Assembly (NCBI GenBank): GCA_965116465.1
Contig: OZ220687.1
Location: forward strand, 2,480,001 to 2,544,000
Length of the DNA stretch: 64,000 nt
DNA from: VXNF01 sp965116465
Lineage (GTDB): Bacteria > Actinomycetota > Acidimicrobiia > Acidimicrobiales > CATQHL01
Direction: 5' to 3'
Shown here: piece after piece, positions 8,784-17,944 of the stretch
Layout of the letters: each line of letters begins with the position of its first letter
Numbering within the stretch: the first letter of the stretch is position 1
Program-made: the position numbers and the translations under genes
Notes under the pieces: generated by a model
The model's input: only the letters and a program-made list of their open reading frames with translations
The model's database searches: none
What the model was told of the DNA's origin: nothing

Positions 8784-9583
8784 CGCGGGCGACTCGCGGC
8801 CTTGCTCTTCTTGCCGTGCGGGCCGAACGGTTGCTGGAGCGTGTATAGGTTCTCTATCGTGACGCCCTCGGGCGCGAGGGGAGCTTTGACGATACTTCGT
8901 TCCACCTTCAGCAGTCCTCGTTCTCTCAGTCCTCTCTGGCCGCGCAGGAGGGTGTCGGCGGACACGCGGTAGTAGTCCGGCCCTCGCTCAGCAGGCAGCG
9001 CGAACGCATCCAGGTTGCTCAGCGCGATTACCAAGAAGGCGAGTTCGGGAAGTGAGAGAATCTCGAACCAGCGGTTCGACGGCTCGGGACCGGCGGTCCA
9101 CAACGCATGAGGAACCTTGACGTACTGCGAACTTGGACGCTCGTAGGGATCACCCGAACCGTCCTCGCACAGCAGCGTGAATCGCGCCAGTCGCTTGTGG
9201 CGACTCCGGGCGACGAGTTTCCTGGCGACGAGCCGCCCCCAGGTCTTGGATACGCGCGTCCTCGCAACCGTGGTATTCGGTTCGGGAATGCCGAGCGCGC
9301 GGGCCCAGACAGCGGAGTGCAGCGACACGTCCCAGGGCTCCCGACTTGCCTTCGTGAGCGCGAGGAAGTAAAGCAGCAAGCCGACGCGATCGCCCGCCGT
9401 TACCAGGCCGGCGAGAGGTGGGCTGGGTAAAGGCGGTTCAATGCCCTTCTGCTGGATGAAGGTCCGCCGCAGTGGGAACTCGGGCCGGACCGCGGTGTCG
9501 ACGATGGCGTCAACGGTGTCGTGGGTGGTGGCCGGGTTATCGCCTGACCGTTCAGACTTCATGCTCGCAGAGTATCCATCCAA
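8780..9583 (-). CDS. winged-helix-like protein, partner of the DUF3800-like gene
   Basis: Protein of 267 residues without a family I can name. The middle part, from about residue 65, reads like a replication-initiator or MarR-type winged helix: DRVGLLLYFLALTKAS, then SAVWARALGIPEP, RTRVSKTWGRLVARKLV and a second helical-winged part near SADTLLRGQRGLRERGLLKVER. The N-terminal 45 residues look disordered and the C-terminus is basic (GKKSKAASRPR), consistent with nucleic-acid binding. The stop overlaps the start of the DUF3800-like gene. The start at 9581-9583 has no clear ribosome-binding site; an in-frame ATG 21 bases downstream is possible. Role inferred: DNA-binding partner or regulator of the pair. 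Confidence 0.6.
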   Translation of the reverse strand: MDGYSASMKSERSGDNPATTHDTVDAIVDTAVRPEFPLRRTFIQQKGIEPPLPSPPLAGLVTAGDRVGLLLYFLALTKASREPWDVSLHSAVWARALGIPEPNTTVARTRVSKTWGRLVARKLVARSRHKRLARFTLLCEDGSGDPYERPSSQYVKVPHALWTAGPEPSNRWFEILSLPELAFLVIALSNLDAFALPAERGPDYYRVSADTLLRGQRGLRERGLLKVERSIVKAPLAPEGVTIENLYTLQQPFGPHGKKSKAASRPR

Positions 9584-10002
9584 TGCGATTACAGCAACAG
9601 ATCATAGTCTCAGTGACGCATTTTGAATTACCTTTTCAGCGGGACGTCAACGCTGAGCAGGCGGTCGCACTACGAGTGCGAGTACCAATACCCGATGATT
9701 GCCACGACTAGTACCTCAGCCATACCCGAATAAGTTCCGTGACTTGGGTCTGCCCGGGAGCGACTAGCCGAGCACCCACCGGATCGGAATCGCCGAGGGC
9801 CTCGCAGATTCCCGTAGTCAATCTGCCCACCACGGATGAGGAGAGCGGTGAGAGACCTCGGCCCCGAGCATCGCACGCTGTCGGAGCCGCCAATGGCGCA
9901 CGGGTGGGAATTCGCGGACGGGGTGGCGATGAGTTGCTCGTGTGCCACCTACTCTCCATCCATGGCTGAGACGCGGGTCGGATGGCCGGAGGTCTGTGCG
10001 AG
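9584..10002. other. intergenic region at start of the helicase gene
   Basis: About 420 bases between the divergent winged-helix gene and the large helicase gene. Short open frames here have no protein-like features. The left 100 bases are less GC-rich than the surroundings, as expected for divergent promoters; no operator repeat was recognised. GGAGGT at 9988-9993 is the likely ribosome-binding site of the helicase. Confidence 0.5.
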
Positions 10003-13000
10003 GTGAGTTCGTCGCCGGATGACGCCGTGCATCACAGGCCATCGACGTTCAACGACATCGCCACAGGCGCCCGCCTGACCGGCGTGGTGCCGAACACCGC
10101 GGTCACGGTTGTGGCTCTGCAGGTTCACGGGCCGGATTCGGCGACGCTCACCTTTCGCACCGCTGAGGGTGGGCTGGGCGAGCGCTTGCTCTCCTCCGCT
10201 GATCTGGTGTCCCTCAGCCCGGCGCCGACCTCCCGTTGGACGTTTGATGCGGATGGGGAGTTGTTCCGCCTGGCGTCTGAGGCGCGCCGGATGCGGTTCG
10301 CGCATCTCGCCGATCCGTTCGCGGCAGTGGATACGTCGAGCATTGAGCCGTATCCGCATCAGATCGAAGCCGTGTACAAGCGGTTGTTGCCTCAGCGTCC
10401 GGTGCGGTTCGTGCTGGCCGATGATCCTGGGGCGGGCAAGACGATCATGTCGGGGCTGCTGATCCGGGAGTTGATGCTGCGTGGCGACGTGGAGCGGTGC
10501 CTGATCGTCGCGCCTGGCAGCCTGGTGGAGCAGTGGCAGGACGAGTTGGCGGACCGTTTCGGGCTGCGCTTCGAGGTGTTGTCGCGGGCGACGGTGGAGG
10601 CGTCGTACACCGGCAACCCGTTCGCGGACAAGAACCTGCTCATCGCCCGGTTGGATCAGCTGGCCCGGGCCGAGGACTTGCAGGGTCGCCTGCGCGCCGT
10701 GGAGTGGGACCTGGTGATTGTCGATGAGGCCCACAAGATGGCCGCTCACAGCTACGGCGCCGAACTGAAGCGCACGAAGCGGTTCGCACTCGGTGAGTTG
10801 TTGCGCGATCGCACCCGGCACTTCCTGCTTCTCACGGCCACGCCGCATAACGGCAAGAACGAGGACTTCCTGGCGTTCCTGTCGCTCGTGCACCCGGACC
10901 GGTTCGCCGGCCAACTACGCGGTCGCCCGATGCCGGACGTGAGTGACGTGATGCGCCGGCGGGTGAAGGAGAACCTCCGCAGCTTCGAGGGCAGGCGCCT
11001 GTTTCCCCAGCGCTTTGCCCACAGCGTCAAGTTCGAGTTGTCCGAGCCGGAGACCGATCTGTACGAGGCGGTCACTAACTACGTGCGCACGGGCATGGCC
11101 AAGGCGGCCGACATGGCGGATTCCGACGCCGCCGACCGCCGGCGGGGGATCATCATCGGCTTCGCCCTGGCCGGGCTGCAGCGACGCTTGGCGTCGTCCC
11201 CGGCCGCCATCTATCACTCGTTACGCCGCCGCTCTGAACGTCTCGATGCCCAGGCCAAGGAACTGCGGCGCCTTGCTGCCAGCGGCGAGCCGGTGCCGGT
11301 CGTCAGCCTCCCTCCGGGCGTCCGGCTCTCTGACCTGGAGGATTTCGACTCCGACGAGTACGACGACGCCGAGTTCGAGGAACTGGAGAACGTCTTCATC
11401 GATTCCGCGACCGCGTCCGCGACCGCCGATGAGCTCGAGGCCGAGGTGCAGGAGTTGCGAGGGTTGGTGGCGTTGGCCGAGGAGGTCCGGTCCAGCGGCA
11501 CAGACACCAAGTGGACCGAACTCCGGGAGTTGCTGCGCAAAGGCGACTTCGGCCAGACCGTGCCCTCCAACGGCAGCGGCGGGGCCGGTGGCCCAACTGA
11601 CACCGCCGCGGTCCCAGCAGGCCCCCGCAAGCTCATCGTGTTCTCCGAGCACAAGGACACGCTCGATTACGTCGCCGACCGCGTCCGGGCCGAGTTGGGC
11701 CGCCCTGAGGCGGTGATCACCATCCACGGCGGTGTCAAGCGCCACGATCGCCGCGAGTTGCAGGAGCGGTTCCGGGTGGACCCGACGGTGCAGGTGCTGG
11801 TGGCCACCGACGCCGCGGGTGAGGGCGTGAACCTGCAGGTCGCCAACATGATGGTCAACTACGACCTGCCCTGGAACCCCAACCGCATCGAGCAGCGGTT
11901 CGGGCGCATCCACCGCATTGGCCAGCAGCGGCCCTGCCACCTGTGGAACCTCGTCGCGCATGAGACCAGGGAGGGCAGCGTCTTCACCCGGCTGTTCGAG
12001 AAGATCGAGCAGCAGAAGGGCGTCTACGGCGATCAGGTCTATGACGTGTTGGGCGACTCGCACATCAACACGTCGCTGCAGCAGTTGCTGCTCGACGCCA
12101 TCCGCACCGATGCCGACCCGGCGCACTTGGCCTACATGGACGAGGTCATCGAGGGCGAGATCGGCGAGCAGCTCAAGGCCGTCCTGGAGGAGCGAGCATT
12201 GGTGGCAAGCGTCGCCGATCCGGCGGCCAACGAGAAGATCCGCGACCTCATGGAACGCTCCAAGGCCCGCAAGCTGCAGCCCTGGTTCGTGGAGGCGTTC
12301 TTCTCCGAGGCGTTGAAGAGCTATGGCGGACGCATTGTTCCCCGGGAGCGTGGCCGTTTCGAGATCACCCGAGTGCCCGCGTCGGTGCGCGCCCACGCGG
12401 ATGCCGCCAAGGGTCCGGTGCACGACCGCTACGCCCGAGTCACCTTCAACAAGGACCACGTCCACCTCGACGGCGCCGACCGGGCCGAGCTGATTTCCCC
12501 CGGCAGCCCGCTGCTGACCGCCGCGGTCAACAGGGTCCTCGCCGATCACGGCCACACTCTCGACCGCGGCGCCACCCTCATTGACCCCGACGACCTGTCG
12601 ACCGAGCCCCGCCTGCTCGTCTATCTCGACCACGCCGTCACCGATGGGCGCCATGTCGGCGGCCACCGCCAAGTCGTCTCCCGGCGCTTCCAATACGCGG
12701 AAATCGACCAGCACGGCACCGTGAGCGACCCCGGCGGCGAGCCCTACATCGGCTACCAACCGCCCAACGACGAGCAACGAGCGCTCATCGACGCCAACCT
12801 CAACCTCGACTGGGTCGACAACACCGCCGAATCGACCGCCCGAGACTGGGCCATCCAACACCTCGCCGGGCCACACCTCGAAGAGATCGCCGCCATCACC
12901 AACGCCAGGGTCGACAAGGTCCGCGAAGCCGTCCGGGAACGCCTCGAGTCCGAGATCCGCCACTGGGACGAACGCACCGAGCAGATCAAGGCCCAGGAAC

Positions 13001-13599
13001 TCTCCGGCGGAAGACCGAAGATCAGCTCCGGACGGGCCCGCGCCCGCGCCGACGACCTCGAAACCCGCCTGGCGCGCCGCCGCCTCGAACTCGACATGGA
13101 AGCCGACCTCCACAGCAGCCCCCCCAACATCGTCGCCGCCGCCCTCGTCATCCCCCAGGGCCTGCTCGACCAACTCGCCGGCACGCCGCCCGACCCCCAC
13201 GAGACCGCCGACAAGATGGAAACCGACCGCCGCGCCGTCGCCGCCGTCCTCGCCGCCGAGCGGGCACTCGGCCGTATTCCCGAAGGGCAGGCCCACAGCA
13301 ACCCAGGCTTCGACGTCCTCTCGGTCGACCCGGCCACCGGCATTCACTACTTCATCGAGGTCAAGGGCCACCTACCCCGCACCACCGAGATCAGCGTCAG
13401 CGCTCAGCAGGTCCAGAAGGCCCGCTCAAACCCCGACCGCTGGCGCCTGGCCGTCGTCTCGGTCCCCGACGACCCCGATACCGAGCCGGCCGTCCGTTAC
13501 CTCGTCGACCCGTTCCGCGACTACACCCTCCACTTCGCCGAAAGCAAGATCACCCTCAACGTCGCCGACCTCCTCAGCGCCGCCGGCCCGCCTTGCTGA
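10003..13599 (+). CDS. SNF2-type DEAD/DEAH helicase with C-terminal DUF3883-like nuclease-fold domain
   Basis: Superfamily 2 helicase/translocase of about 1198 residues. It carries motif I DDPGAGKTIMSG (Lys146), Ia LIVAPGSLVEQW, motif II VDEAHKMAAH, motif III LTATPHNGKNEDFLA, motif V ATDAAGEGVNLQ and motif VI RIEQRFGRIHRIGQ, the last a hallmark of SNF2/RapA-like proteins. A coiled-coil-like acidic insert lies between the two RecA lobes (about residues 440-520). The C-terminus has FIEVKG (Glu1119, Lys1121), an EVK pattern seen in DUF3883 and restriction-endonuclease folds. GTG at 10003 is preferred because GGAGGT lies nine bases upstream; an ATG at 9982 is in frame. With the DUF1156 methylase and DUF499 ATPase further right it forms a helicase-methylase-ATPase defence set. 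Recognised family is secure; antiviral role is inferred from context. Confidence 0.9.
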   Translation: MSSSPDDAVHHRPSTFNDIATGARLTGVVPNTAVTVVALQVHGPDSATLTFRTAEGGLGERLLSSADLVSLSPAPTSRWTFDADGELFRLASEARRMRFAHLADPFAAVDTSSIEPYPHQIEAVYKRLLPQRPVRFVLADDPGAGKTIMSGLLIRELMLRGDVERCLIVAPGSLVEQWQDELADRFGLRFEVLSRATVEASYTGNPFADKNLLIARLDQLARAEDLQGRLRAVEWDLVIVDEAHKMAAHSYGAELKRTKRFALGELLRDRTRHFLLLTATPHNGKNEDFLAFLSLVHPDRFAGQLRGRPMPDVSDVMRRRVKENLRSFEGRRLFPQRFAHSVKFELSEPETDLYEAVTNYVRTGMAKAADMADSDAADRRRGIIIGFALAGLQRRLASSPAAIYHSLRRRSERLDAQAKELRRLAASGEPVPVVSLPPGVRLSDLEDFDSDEYDDAEFEELENVFIDSATASATADELEAEVQELRGLVALAEEVRSSGTDTKWTELRELLRKGDFGQTVPSNGSGGAGGPTDTAAVPAGPRKLIVFSEHKDTLDYVADRVRAELGRPEAVITIHGGVKRHDRRELQERFRVDPTVQVLVATDAAGEGVNLQVANMMVNYDLPWNPNRIEQRFGRIHRIGQQRPCHLWNLVAHETREGSVFTRLFEKIEQQKGVYGDQVYDVLGDSHINTSLQQLLLDAIRTDADPAHLAYMDEVIEGEIGEQLKAVLEERALVASVADPAANEKIRDLMERSKARKLQPWFVEAFFSEALKSYGGRIVPRERGRFEITRVPASVRAHADAAKGPVHDRYARVTFNKDHVHLDGADRAELISPGSPLLTAAVNRVLADHGHTLDRGATLIDPDDLSTEPRLLVYLDHAVTDGRHVGGHRQVVSRRFQYAEIDQHGTVSDPGGEPYIGYQPPNDEQRALIDANLNLDWVDNTAESTARDWAIQHLAGPHLEEIAAITNARVDKVREAVRERLESEIRHWDERTEQIKAQELSGGRPKISSGRARARADDLETRLARRRLELDMEADLHSSPPNIVAAALVIPQGLLDQLAGTPPDPHETADKMETDRRAVAAVLAAERALGRIPEGQAHSNPGFDVLSVDPATGIHYFIEVKGHLPRTTEISVSAQQVQKARSNPDRWRLAVVSVPDDPDTEPAVRYLVDPFRDYTLHFAESKITLNVADLLSAAGPPC

Positions 13600-13600
13600 A

Positions 13601-13641
13601 GGCCGGCCGAGCCCGCTGGCCGAGGGTCGGCTCGGCCGACC
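13601..13641. terminator. inverted-repeat terminator candidate between convergent genes
   Basis: Just after the helicase stop, GGCCGAGCC (13605-13613) pairs with GGCTCGGCC (13629-13637), and GGTCGGC/GCCGACC (13625-13641) forms an alternative tight hairpin. The position between two convergent genes suits a bidirectional terminator; no U-tract follows. Confidence 0.45.
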
Positions 13642-13646
13642 GGTGG

Positions 13647-14333
13647 TCAGGTGCTCGCGGTGTGGGAGGGGATGCCGATGTGGACCGTCCGGCGTTCTGC
13701 CGGGGTGATGCAGACCTCGAAGCGCAGCAACGGCTTCGGCAGGCGAACATCCACGACGGAACTCGCAGTGTTGTAGAAGCTGCGCAGCACGAACTCCACG
13801 AATGCGTGGGGAGTCACGCCGGCGGAGACCGGGATCCGGCACGCGGAGTACTGGCCGAGGGTCATGTGCGAGGCCGGATGATCCAACTCGACCGCGATTC
13901 CGTCCCGGCTGTCGTAGTCGAACCGGCAGGGCACGGTTACGACGCCCTTCTCGACCACGTCGGCGTACATCCGCTCCTGCATGTAGATCTCGGGGTTGTT
14001 CTGGTACTCCAGCAGGTCGGGCGACGGCAGGAACGCCAGGCGATGGCGTACGAGGCGTCGCTCGCGGAACTCGTACTCCATCTGCAGCATCGCCCCGTCG
14101 AGCATCAGGACGTTGAACGAGCGCGCCCGGCGCAACTCCCGGTAGGTCTTGCTGTACGGCGTGTTCCGGGGAGCCGATCCGAGACCGCCGTGTGACGAAT
14201 AGCGAACGAGGTAGTCGCCAGAACCCGCCCGGGACTCGTACGCCGGATTCTGATCGTCGGCGAGGCCGGACTCGACCAGCGCCGCGGTTGCGCCGTTGAT
14301 CTCTTGGAGCACCTTGCGATGCGCGGTCACCAT
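13647..14333 (-). CDS. DUF2290-like protein
   Basis: Protein of 228 residues resembling the DUF2290 family, of unknown function. Characteristic parts are the middle MLDGAMLQMEYEFRER, the HRLAFLPSPDLLEYQ strand, MYADVVEKGVVTVPCRFDYD, then ELDHPASHMTLGQYSACRIP and VTPHAFVEFVLRSFYN. No catalytic motif is obvious. It starts seven bases after the stop of the upstream SF1 helicase, so the two form an operon; a DUF2290-plus-helicase pairing has been listed among predicted antiviral pairs (from memory of defence-system surveys). It converges with the SNF2-type helicase gene. The family call is by resemblance; the function is not known. Confidence 0.7.
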   Translation of the reverse strand: MVTAHRKVLQEINGATAALVESGLADDQNPAYESRAGSGDYLVRYSSHGGLGSAPRNTPYSKTYRELRRARSFNVLMLDGAMLQMEYEFRERRLVRHRLAFLPSPDLLEYQNNPEIYMQERMYADVVEKGVVTVPCRFDYDSRDGIAVELDHPASHMTLGQYSACRIPVSAGVTPHAFVEFVLRSFYNTASSVVDVRLPKPLLRFEVCITPAERRTVHIGIPSHTAST

Positions 14334-14340
14334 CGGACTG

Positions 14341-16500
14341 TCACGCCCCGGCCGCTCCGAGTAGCTCGCGGAGCGTCGCCAACTGTTCGCCGTCGATGTC
14401 CTCCAAGAGGATGCGGCCGTGTTGCAGATCCTCGATGAGGCCGTCCACGGATTTCAGACGCTTCTCCCAGTCCTTCTGCTCCTTGCCCGACATGTCCCGA
14501 TGGACGACGGTGAGATGCTCCAACTCATCCTGCGTGGGGTAGCGAAACGACAACTCGAAGTTCGCTTGTCTGACCTGCTCGTACTCCTCGATGAGAGAGT
14601 CCATCTCGGGGCCGATACCACACACCCGCACCCAGGCCGTGCTACGTGTCATCGCCGTGAAGAGCCGGTTGCGGACGTGAGCGAGGTTGGCGGTGGCGCC
14701 GTGTGCCTCCTCCGCGTTGACCACGTAGACCATTGCGGCTTCGTTGCCCTTGGCCCTGTGGATGCCGGTACAGGTCACCGATCCGGTCTGGCGGAACACG
14801 TCGGCCTCTGTATCAACACCGGCAAGGTGGCTCGGGATGTCCCGCGCGAACAACTCCGCTCTGATACGGCCCAACTTCTTCCGCGCCGAGAGCGGGTCGG
14901 TGTTGATGACGATGACGTCACCGTGTCGCAGTTCGTCCTTGTCGAGGTTGCGCTCGATCTGAGTGGCGACCCACCTGGCCTGCGTCGTCTGATCATCGAA
15001 CCTGTGGAACTGGATCAGGTCGTTGATGGGGGAATGGGATTCCAGGAACTCTGGACTGGTCTCCGGCAGCCGAGCCAAACGGACGTCCTTGCCGAGCGCC
15101 AGTTCTCCCGAGCGAACCTTGTAGCCGACATCGGTCCAGAGTTCGGGTCGATCGAACATCTGCACGAGCCCGGTGGGGCTCCAGGACGGTGGCTCTCGAT
15201 AGATGCCGAACCCCAGACCATGAGCAGAAACCAGGACAGGGCGTGAGTTCCGGTAGCACTTCTCGAGGATGATGTCCCGCTGAGCCCCGTCGCCGTCGCT
15301 GTCGTCAAAGCTGACTCTCGGGCCACCCCCATCGCGCGTACCGAATATGTCTTCGGGTGGAGGCAAGCCCTCGTTCGTCAGGTTCTGCAGTTCGTCGTAT
15401 GCGTAGACGAGACGTTTTGGTCGCTTGAGGACCTCGTAGCACAGTCTGAGGAACGCAGGCGGGAAGTCCTGCGCTTCATCGACGAGAATGGCATCGTACG
15501 ATCTGCGGACCTTGCCAGTGTTGTCGAGCGCCGTCTCCACGGCACCCTCGAAGGCGTTCTCGAACCCGAACCTGGACTTCGCGGCGAAGAAGTTGAGGTA
15601 CTCGAGGTCCTGGTTCCGGCAGAACTCGTAGTAGATCCCATCTCGGTCGGCTCCCCCCGAGGCACCCCAGGAATTGACGACTCGAAGCCTGTCCCAGTCC
15701 GGCTCCTCACCGGTCTGTTCGATCGAGAAGTTCGTGATGAGACGTGTGAAGTGGCCCTTGAGGGAGCGCGTGTTGAACGTGACTGCTATTCGCCAGTCCG
15801 GATGCCGGGCATGGAGGTATGCCGCCTTCAGCGCAAGGACGATCGTCTTGCCCGAGCCGGCAAGACCTCGGATGCGCTGGACACCGGCCACGGTCTCGAT
15901 CACAGCCTTGCTCTGGCTCCGGTCAAGGGTCGCGATGGAGTTCTCGAGCGCGTCGAGCCTGGCGGCTCTCGAGTCCGGCGTCCCCGGAGCACGCGCCCCA
16001 CCGGGCCGGCGGATCGCCGTGATGCTCTGAATGGCCGAGAGCGTTCTGTCGTAGAGCTCCGGCGTGGAGGATTCCCAGACGAGTTGCTTGAGGTGTAGCA
16101 CGAGGGCGGAGCCGTCCAGGACGGGATAGTCGTGATCGGCGACCTCGTGCGGGACTGCAGGCGCAAACGTCACCGTGGCAATGTCGACGAGCAGGTTGCG
16201 GCGCCGTACGAGACCCTTATGCGGCATGAGCCGCGCATACAGCCGGTTGTAGGCCTCGTCCTGCCGCGCGACGTGGTCGCCCAGATCGGTTCCTTCGACA
16301 AGATCGAAGCAGACCAACCCCTGATCCGGAGAGACGAGCAGCGCGTCGATCGCGTAGCGGCCGTCAGGTGAGGCCATCACCGGATACCCGATCAGTAGCT
16401 GCCCATGCAAGTTCTGGTCGCGGAGGCCACTGACGAGCGCATCCGTAGCCGCGGGCTTGTCATTCGTACCGTGGACGATGCTGAGGGGTGGTGTGCTCAT
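14341..16500 (-). CDS. SF1 (UvrD/DUF2075-type) helicase
   Basis: Superfamily 1 ATPase/helicase of 719 residues. The first 170 residues resemble a nuclease-related (NERD-like) domain, with strands around GYPVMASPDGRYAIDALLVS and DQGLVCFDLVEG. Then come Walker A GLAGSGKTIV (Lys218), Walker B VDEAQDFPPAFL (Asp341-Glu342), KCYRNSRPVLVSAHG and the C-terminal motif TCTGIHRAKGNEAAMVYV followed by RNRLFTAMTRSTAWVRV, which are motifs V and VI of UvrD-like enzymes. It is the first gene of the operon with the DUF2290-like gene. Predicted role: nucleic-acid unwinding or translocation in a two-gene defence module; the N-terminal nuclease idea is tentative. Confidence 0.85.
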   Translation of the reverse strand: MSTPPLSIVHGTNDKPAATDALVSGLRDQNLHGQLLIGYPVMASPDGRYAIDALLVSPDQGLVCFDLVEGTDLGDHVARQDEAYNRLYARLMPHKGLVRRRNLLVDIATVTFAPAVPHEVADHDYPVLDGSALVLHLKQLVWESSTPELYDRTLSAIQSITAIRRPGGARAPGTPDSRAARLDALENSIATLDRSQSKAVIETVAGVQRIRGLAGSGKTIVLALKAAYLHARHPDWRIAVTFNTRSLKGHFTRLITNFSIEQTGEEPDWDRLRVVNSWGASGGADRDGIYYEFCRNQDLEYLNFFAAKSRFGFENAFEGAVETALDNTGKVRRSYDAILVDEAQDFPPAFLRLCYEVLKRPKRLVYAYDELQNLTNEGLPPPEDIFGTRDGGGPRVSFDDSDGDGAQRDIILEKCYRNSRPVLVSAHGLGFGIYREPPSWSPTGLVQMFDRPELWTDVGYKVRSGELALGKDVRLARLPETSPEFLESHSPINDLIQFHRFDDQTTQARWVATQIERNLDKDELRHGDVIVINTDPLSARKKLGRIRAELFARDIPSHLAGVDTEADVFRQTGSVTCTGIHRAKGNEAAMVYVVNAEEAHGATANLAHVRNRLFTAMTRSTAWVRVCGIGPEMDSLIEEYEQVRQANFELSFRYPTQDELEHLTVVHRDMSGKEQKDWEKRLKSVDGLIEDLQHGRILLEDIDGEQLATLRELLGAAGA

Positions 16501-17048
16501 GGTCCTGAGGCCTCAAGTGGGAGAACCTGACATTGTCCCAGCCTGACGGCGGTCGGCCGGGTCTCGACGCGGGTGTCGCGTCAGGAGCGATCCTACGCGC
16601 CTGGCCGATCGGCAGGCCGGGGCGGTCACGCCGCCATGGCGACGCGGAACAACCTGATCGAGATGACGTGCGTGCGCACAAACCCGGGACTGCGGTTCCT
16701 GAAGGCGTGGAGTGACTGCCGATGGCGGAGGTCAAGGCCGCGAGGCGCGTGAACCTACGACATCGTGCCGCCAATTCCAACCCTGCCCGGCCCGATGGCA
16801 CCACGGGCGACGGCTGGCGCAGCACCCACAACTCCGCACTTCGCCATGCGTCGAGGAGGAACGGCGAGAGTCGCGTCATGCGGTGTGGCTCCGCGGCGAA
16901 CGTCACGGGATGCCGCGAGGATCTGGCCAGCGGATCTACTGAGATTGGATTGAGGTGCTCTGGCCCGGTCGCCAGCGGTGGTTGACTGGTTGAGCCGAGG
17001 CGACGTGTTGAGTGGGATGGCTCGGACGAATAGCAGGAAGGATGCACA
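16501..17048. other. intergenic stretch, no supported gene
   Basis: About 550 bases between two divergent genes. Open frames on either strand are low in hydrophobic pattern and rich in Arg/Pro/Ser, as in antisense frames. A short reading MATRNNLIEMTC near 16636 is not supported by a ribosome-binding site or by a recognisable domain. AGGAAGGA at 17034-17041 belongs to the next gene. Confidence 0.5.
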
Positions 17049-17579
17049 GTGCGGCTTGATGAGGTGCGTGAGGAGGATCCCGGTGTACCGGCCCGTGCCG
17101 GGGAGGTCGTCGCAAGGTTGCAGGCGTTGGCGGAGCAGCGAGCCGAGGATGGGCTAGCGGTGCTGGTGGAGGAGTTGGGTGATCTGGGCTTCTCGTGGCG
17201 GGACGTGGCCCGTGTTGCCAAAGTCACCCTGCCCGTTCTGCACCGCTGGCGCCAAGGCGTCCCTACGAGCGGAGGGGATGCCGAGCGGACAGCCATGCTG
17301 GCAGCGCTCTGTGAGATCGCACGAGGCGATCAGATCAACGACGTGTTGGGGCGGTTGGAGACTCCCATCGACTCCGCCGCGCCGGTGACCGGCATGGACC
17401 TTGTCGCCGACGACCGGTTCGACCTCGTGCTGCGGCTGCTCACGAGTGGCGGCGAGGGCGCCGAATCGATCCTGGACGAGTTCGAACCCGGATGGCACGA
17501 TCGTTACGCCTCCGATATGGAGGTGTTCGTCGCGCCCGACGGACTGCCAGGTGTGTGCTTGAGCCACCGGACAACTTGA
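17049..17579 (+). CDS. small HTH protein (antitoxin-like)
   Basis: Protein of 176 residues with one helix-turn-helix: GFSWRDVARVAKVTLPVLHRWRQG at about residues 55-80. This, followed by helices LAALCEIARGDQ and DRFDLVLRLLTSG, looks like an Xre-type antitoxin or a small regulator. The GTG start is supported by AGGAAGGA six to seven bases upstream; no ATG fits. The C-terminal part (about 110-176) has no family I recognise. No toxin gene follows; the next reading frame is a stump cut by an insertion sequence, so a partner may have been lost. Function: probable DNA binding, otherwise unknown. Confidence 0.65.
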   Translation: MRLDEVREEDPGVPARAGEVVARLQALAEQRAEDGLAVLVEELGDLGFSWRDVARVAKVTLPVLHRWRQGVPTSGGDAERTAMLAALCEIARGDQINDVLGRLETPIDSAAPVTGMDLVADDRFDLVLRLLTSGGEGAESILDEFEPGWHDRYASDMEVFVAPDGLPGVCLSHRTT

Positions 17580-17685
17580 GAGGCTGAGAATTCCCTATCG
17601 GGGCCGCTCGGATATGCCTCCCCAAGTCCGAGACGCTCTGGGTTCCACGGTTGAATCGCATGTCGCTCGGAGGTAGGAATCTGCT

Positions 17686-17888
17686 ATGAGCAGTGACACA
17701 GTTATGACGACATGGAGAATAGAACACGCGTGTAGGCTTATCGGTCGGTTGATCTCCAAGAATCCAATCGCCCCCGATGCAATACCAGATGCTGAAGCCG
17801 TCCAAGCGTGGGCATTTGTCACATCTCTCTATAACGGTATTGAACAAGCCTTGAAGCACTTGTTGCTCCTATCGGATCTAGGCATTCC
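17686..17888 (+). pseudogene. gene stump truncated by insertion sequence (HEPN-like start)
   Basis: An ATG with upstream GGAGGTAGGA opens a frame that codes about 67 residues before it meets the left end of the insertion sequence at 17889. The product starts MSSDTVMTTWRIEHACRLIG and contains the helical AWAFVTSLYNGIEQALKHLLLL, which recalls the helices of HEPN or abortive-infection proteins. This stretch is less GC-rich than its neighbours. The 3' part is not found directly beyond the right end of the insertion, so a deletion may have accompanied the insertion. Identity beyond 'HEPN-like' cannot be given. Confidence 0.5.
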
Positions 17889-17912
17889 GGTTCTACGCGT
17901 TTTGTGGGGCAG
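17889..17912 (+). repeat. left terminal inverted repeat of the insertion sequence
   Basis: Imperfect partner of 19235-19258; matching blocks are GG, TCTACGCG, TT and TGGGGCAG. Confidence 0.75.
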
Positions 17913-17944
17913 CGGGGATTCGGTTGTCTGGCGGCTTCAGTGTG

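Noticed and set aside
11221..13371. A 716-codon open frame antisense to the SNF2-type helicase
   Set aside because: High-GC genomes keep antisense frames open; the product is Gly/Val/Asp-rich without a domain, and the helicase on the other strand has every motif.
16460..17296. 278-codon minus-strand frame across the intergenic region
   Set aside because: Ser/Arg/Pro-rich composition, overlaps the HTH gene antisense and the start of the SF1 helicase; no domain.
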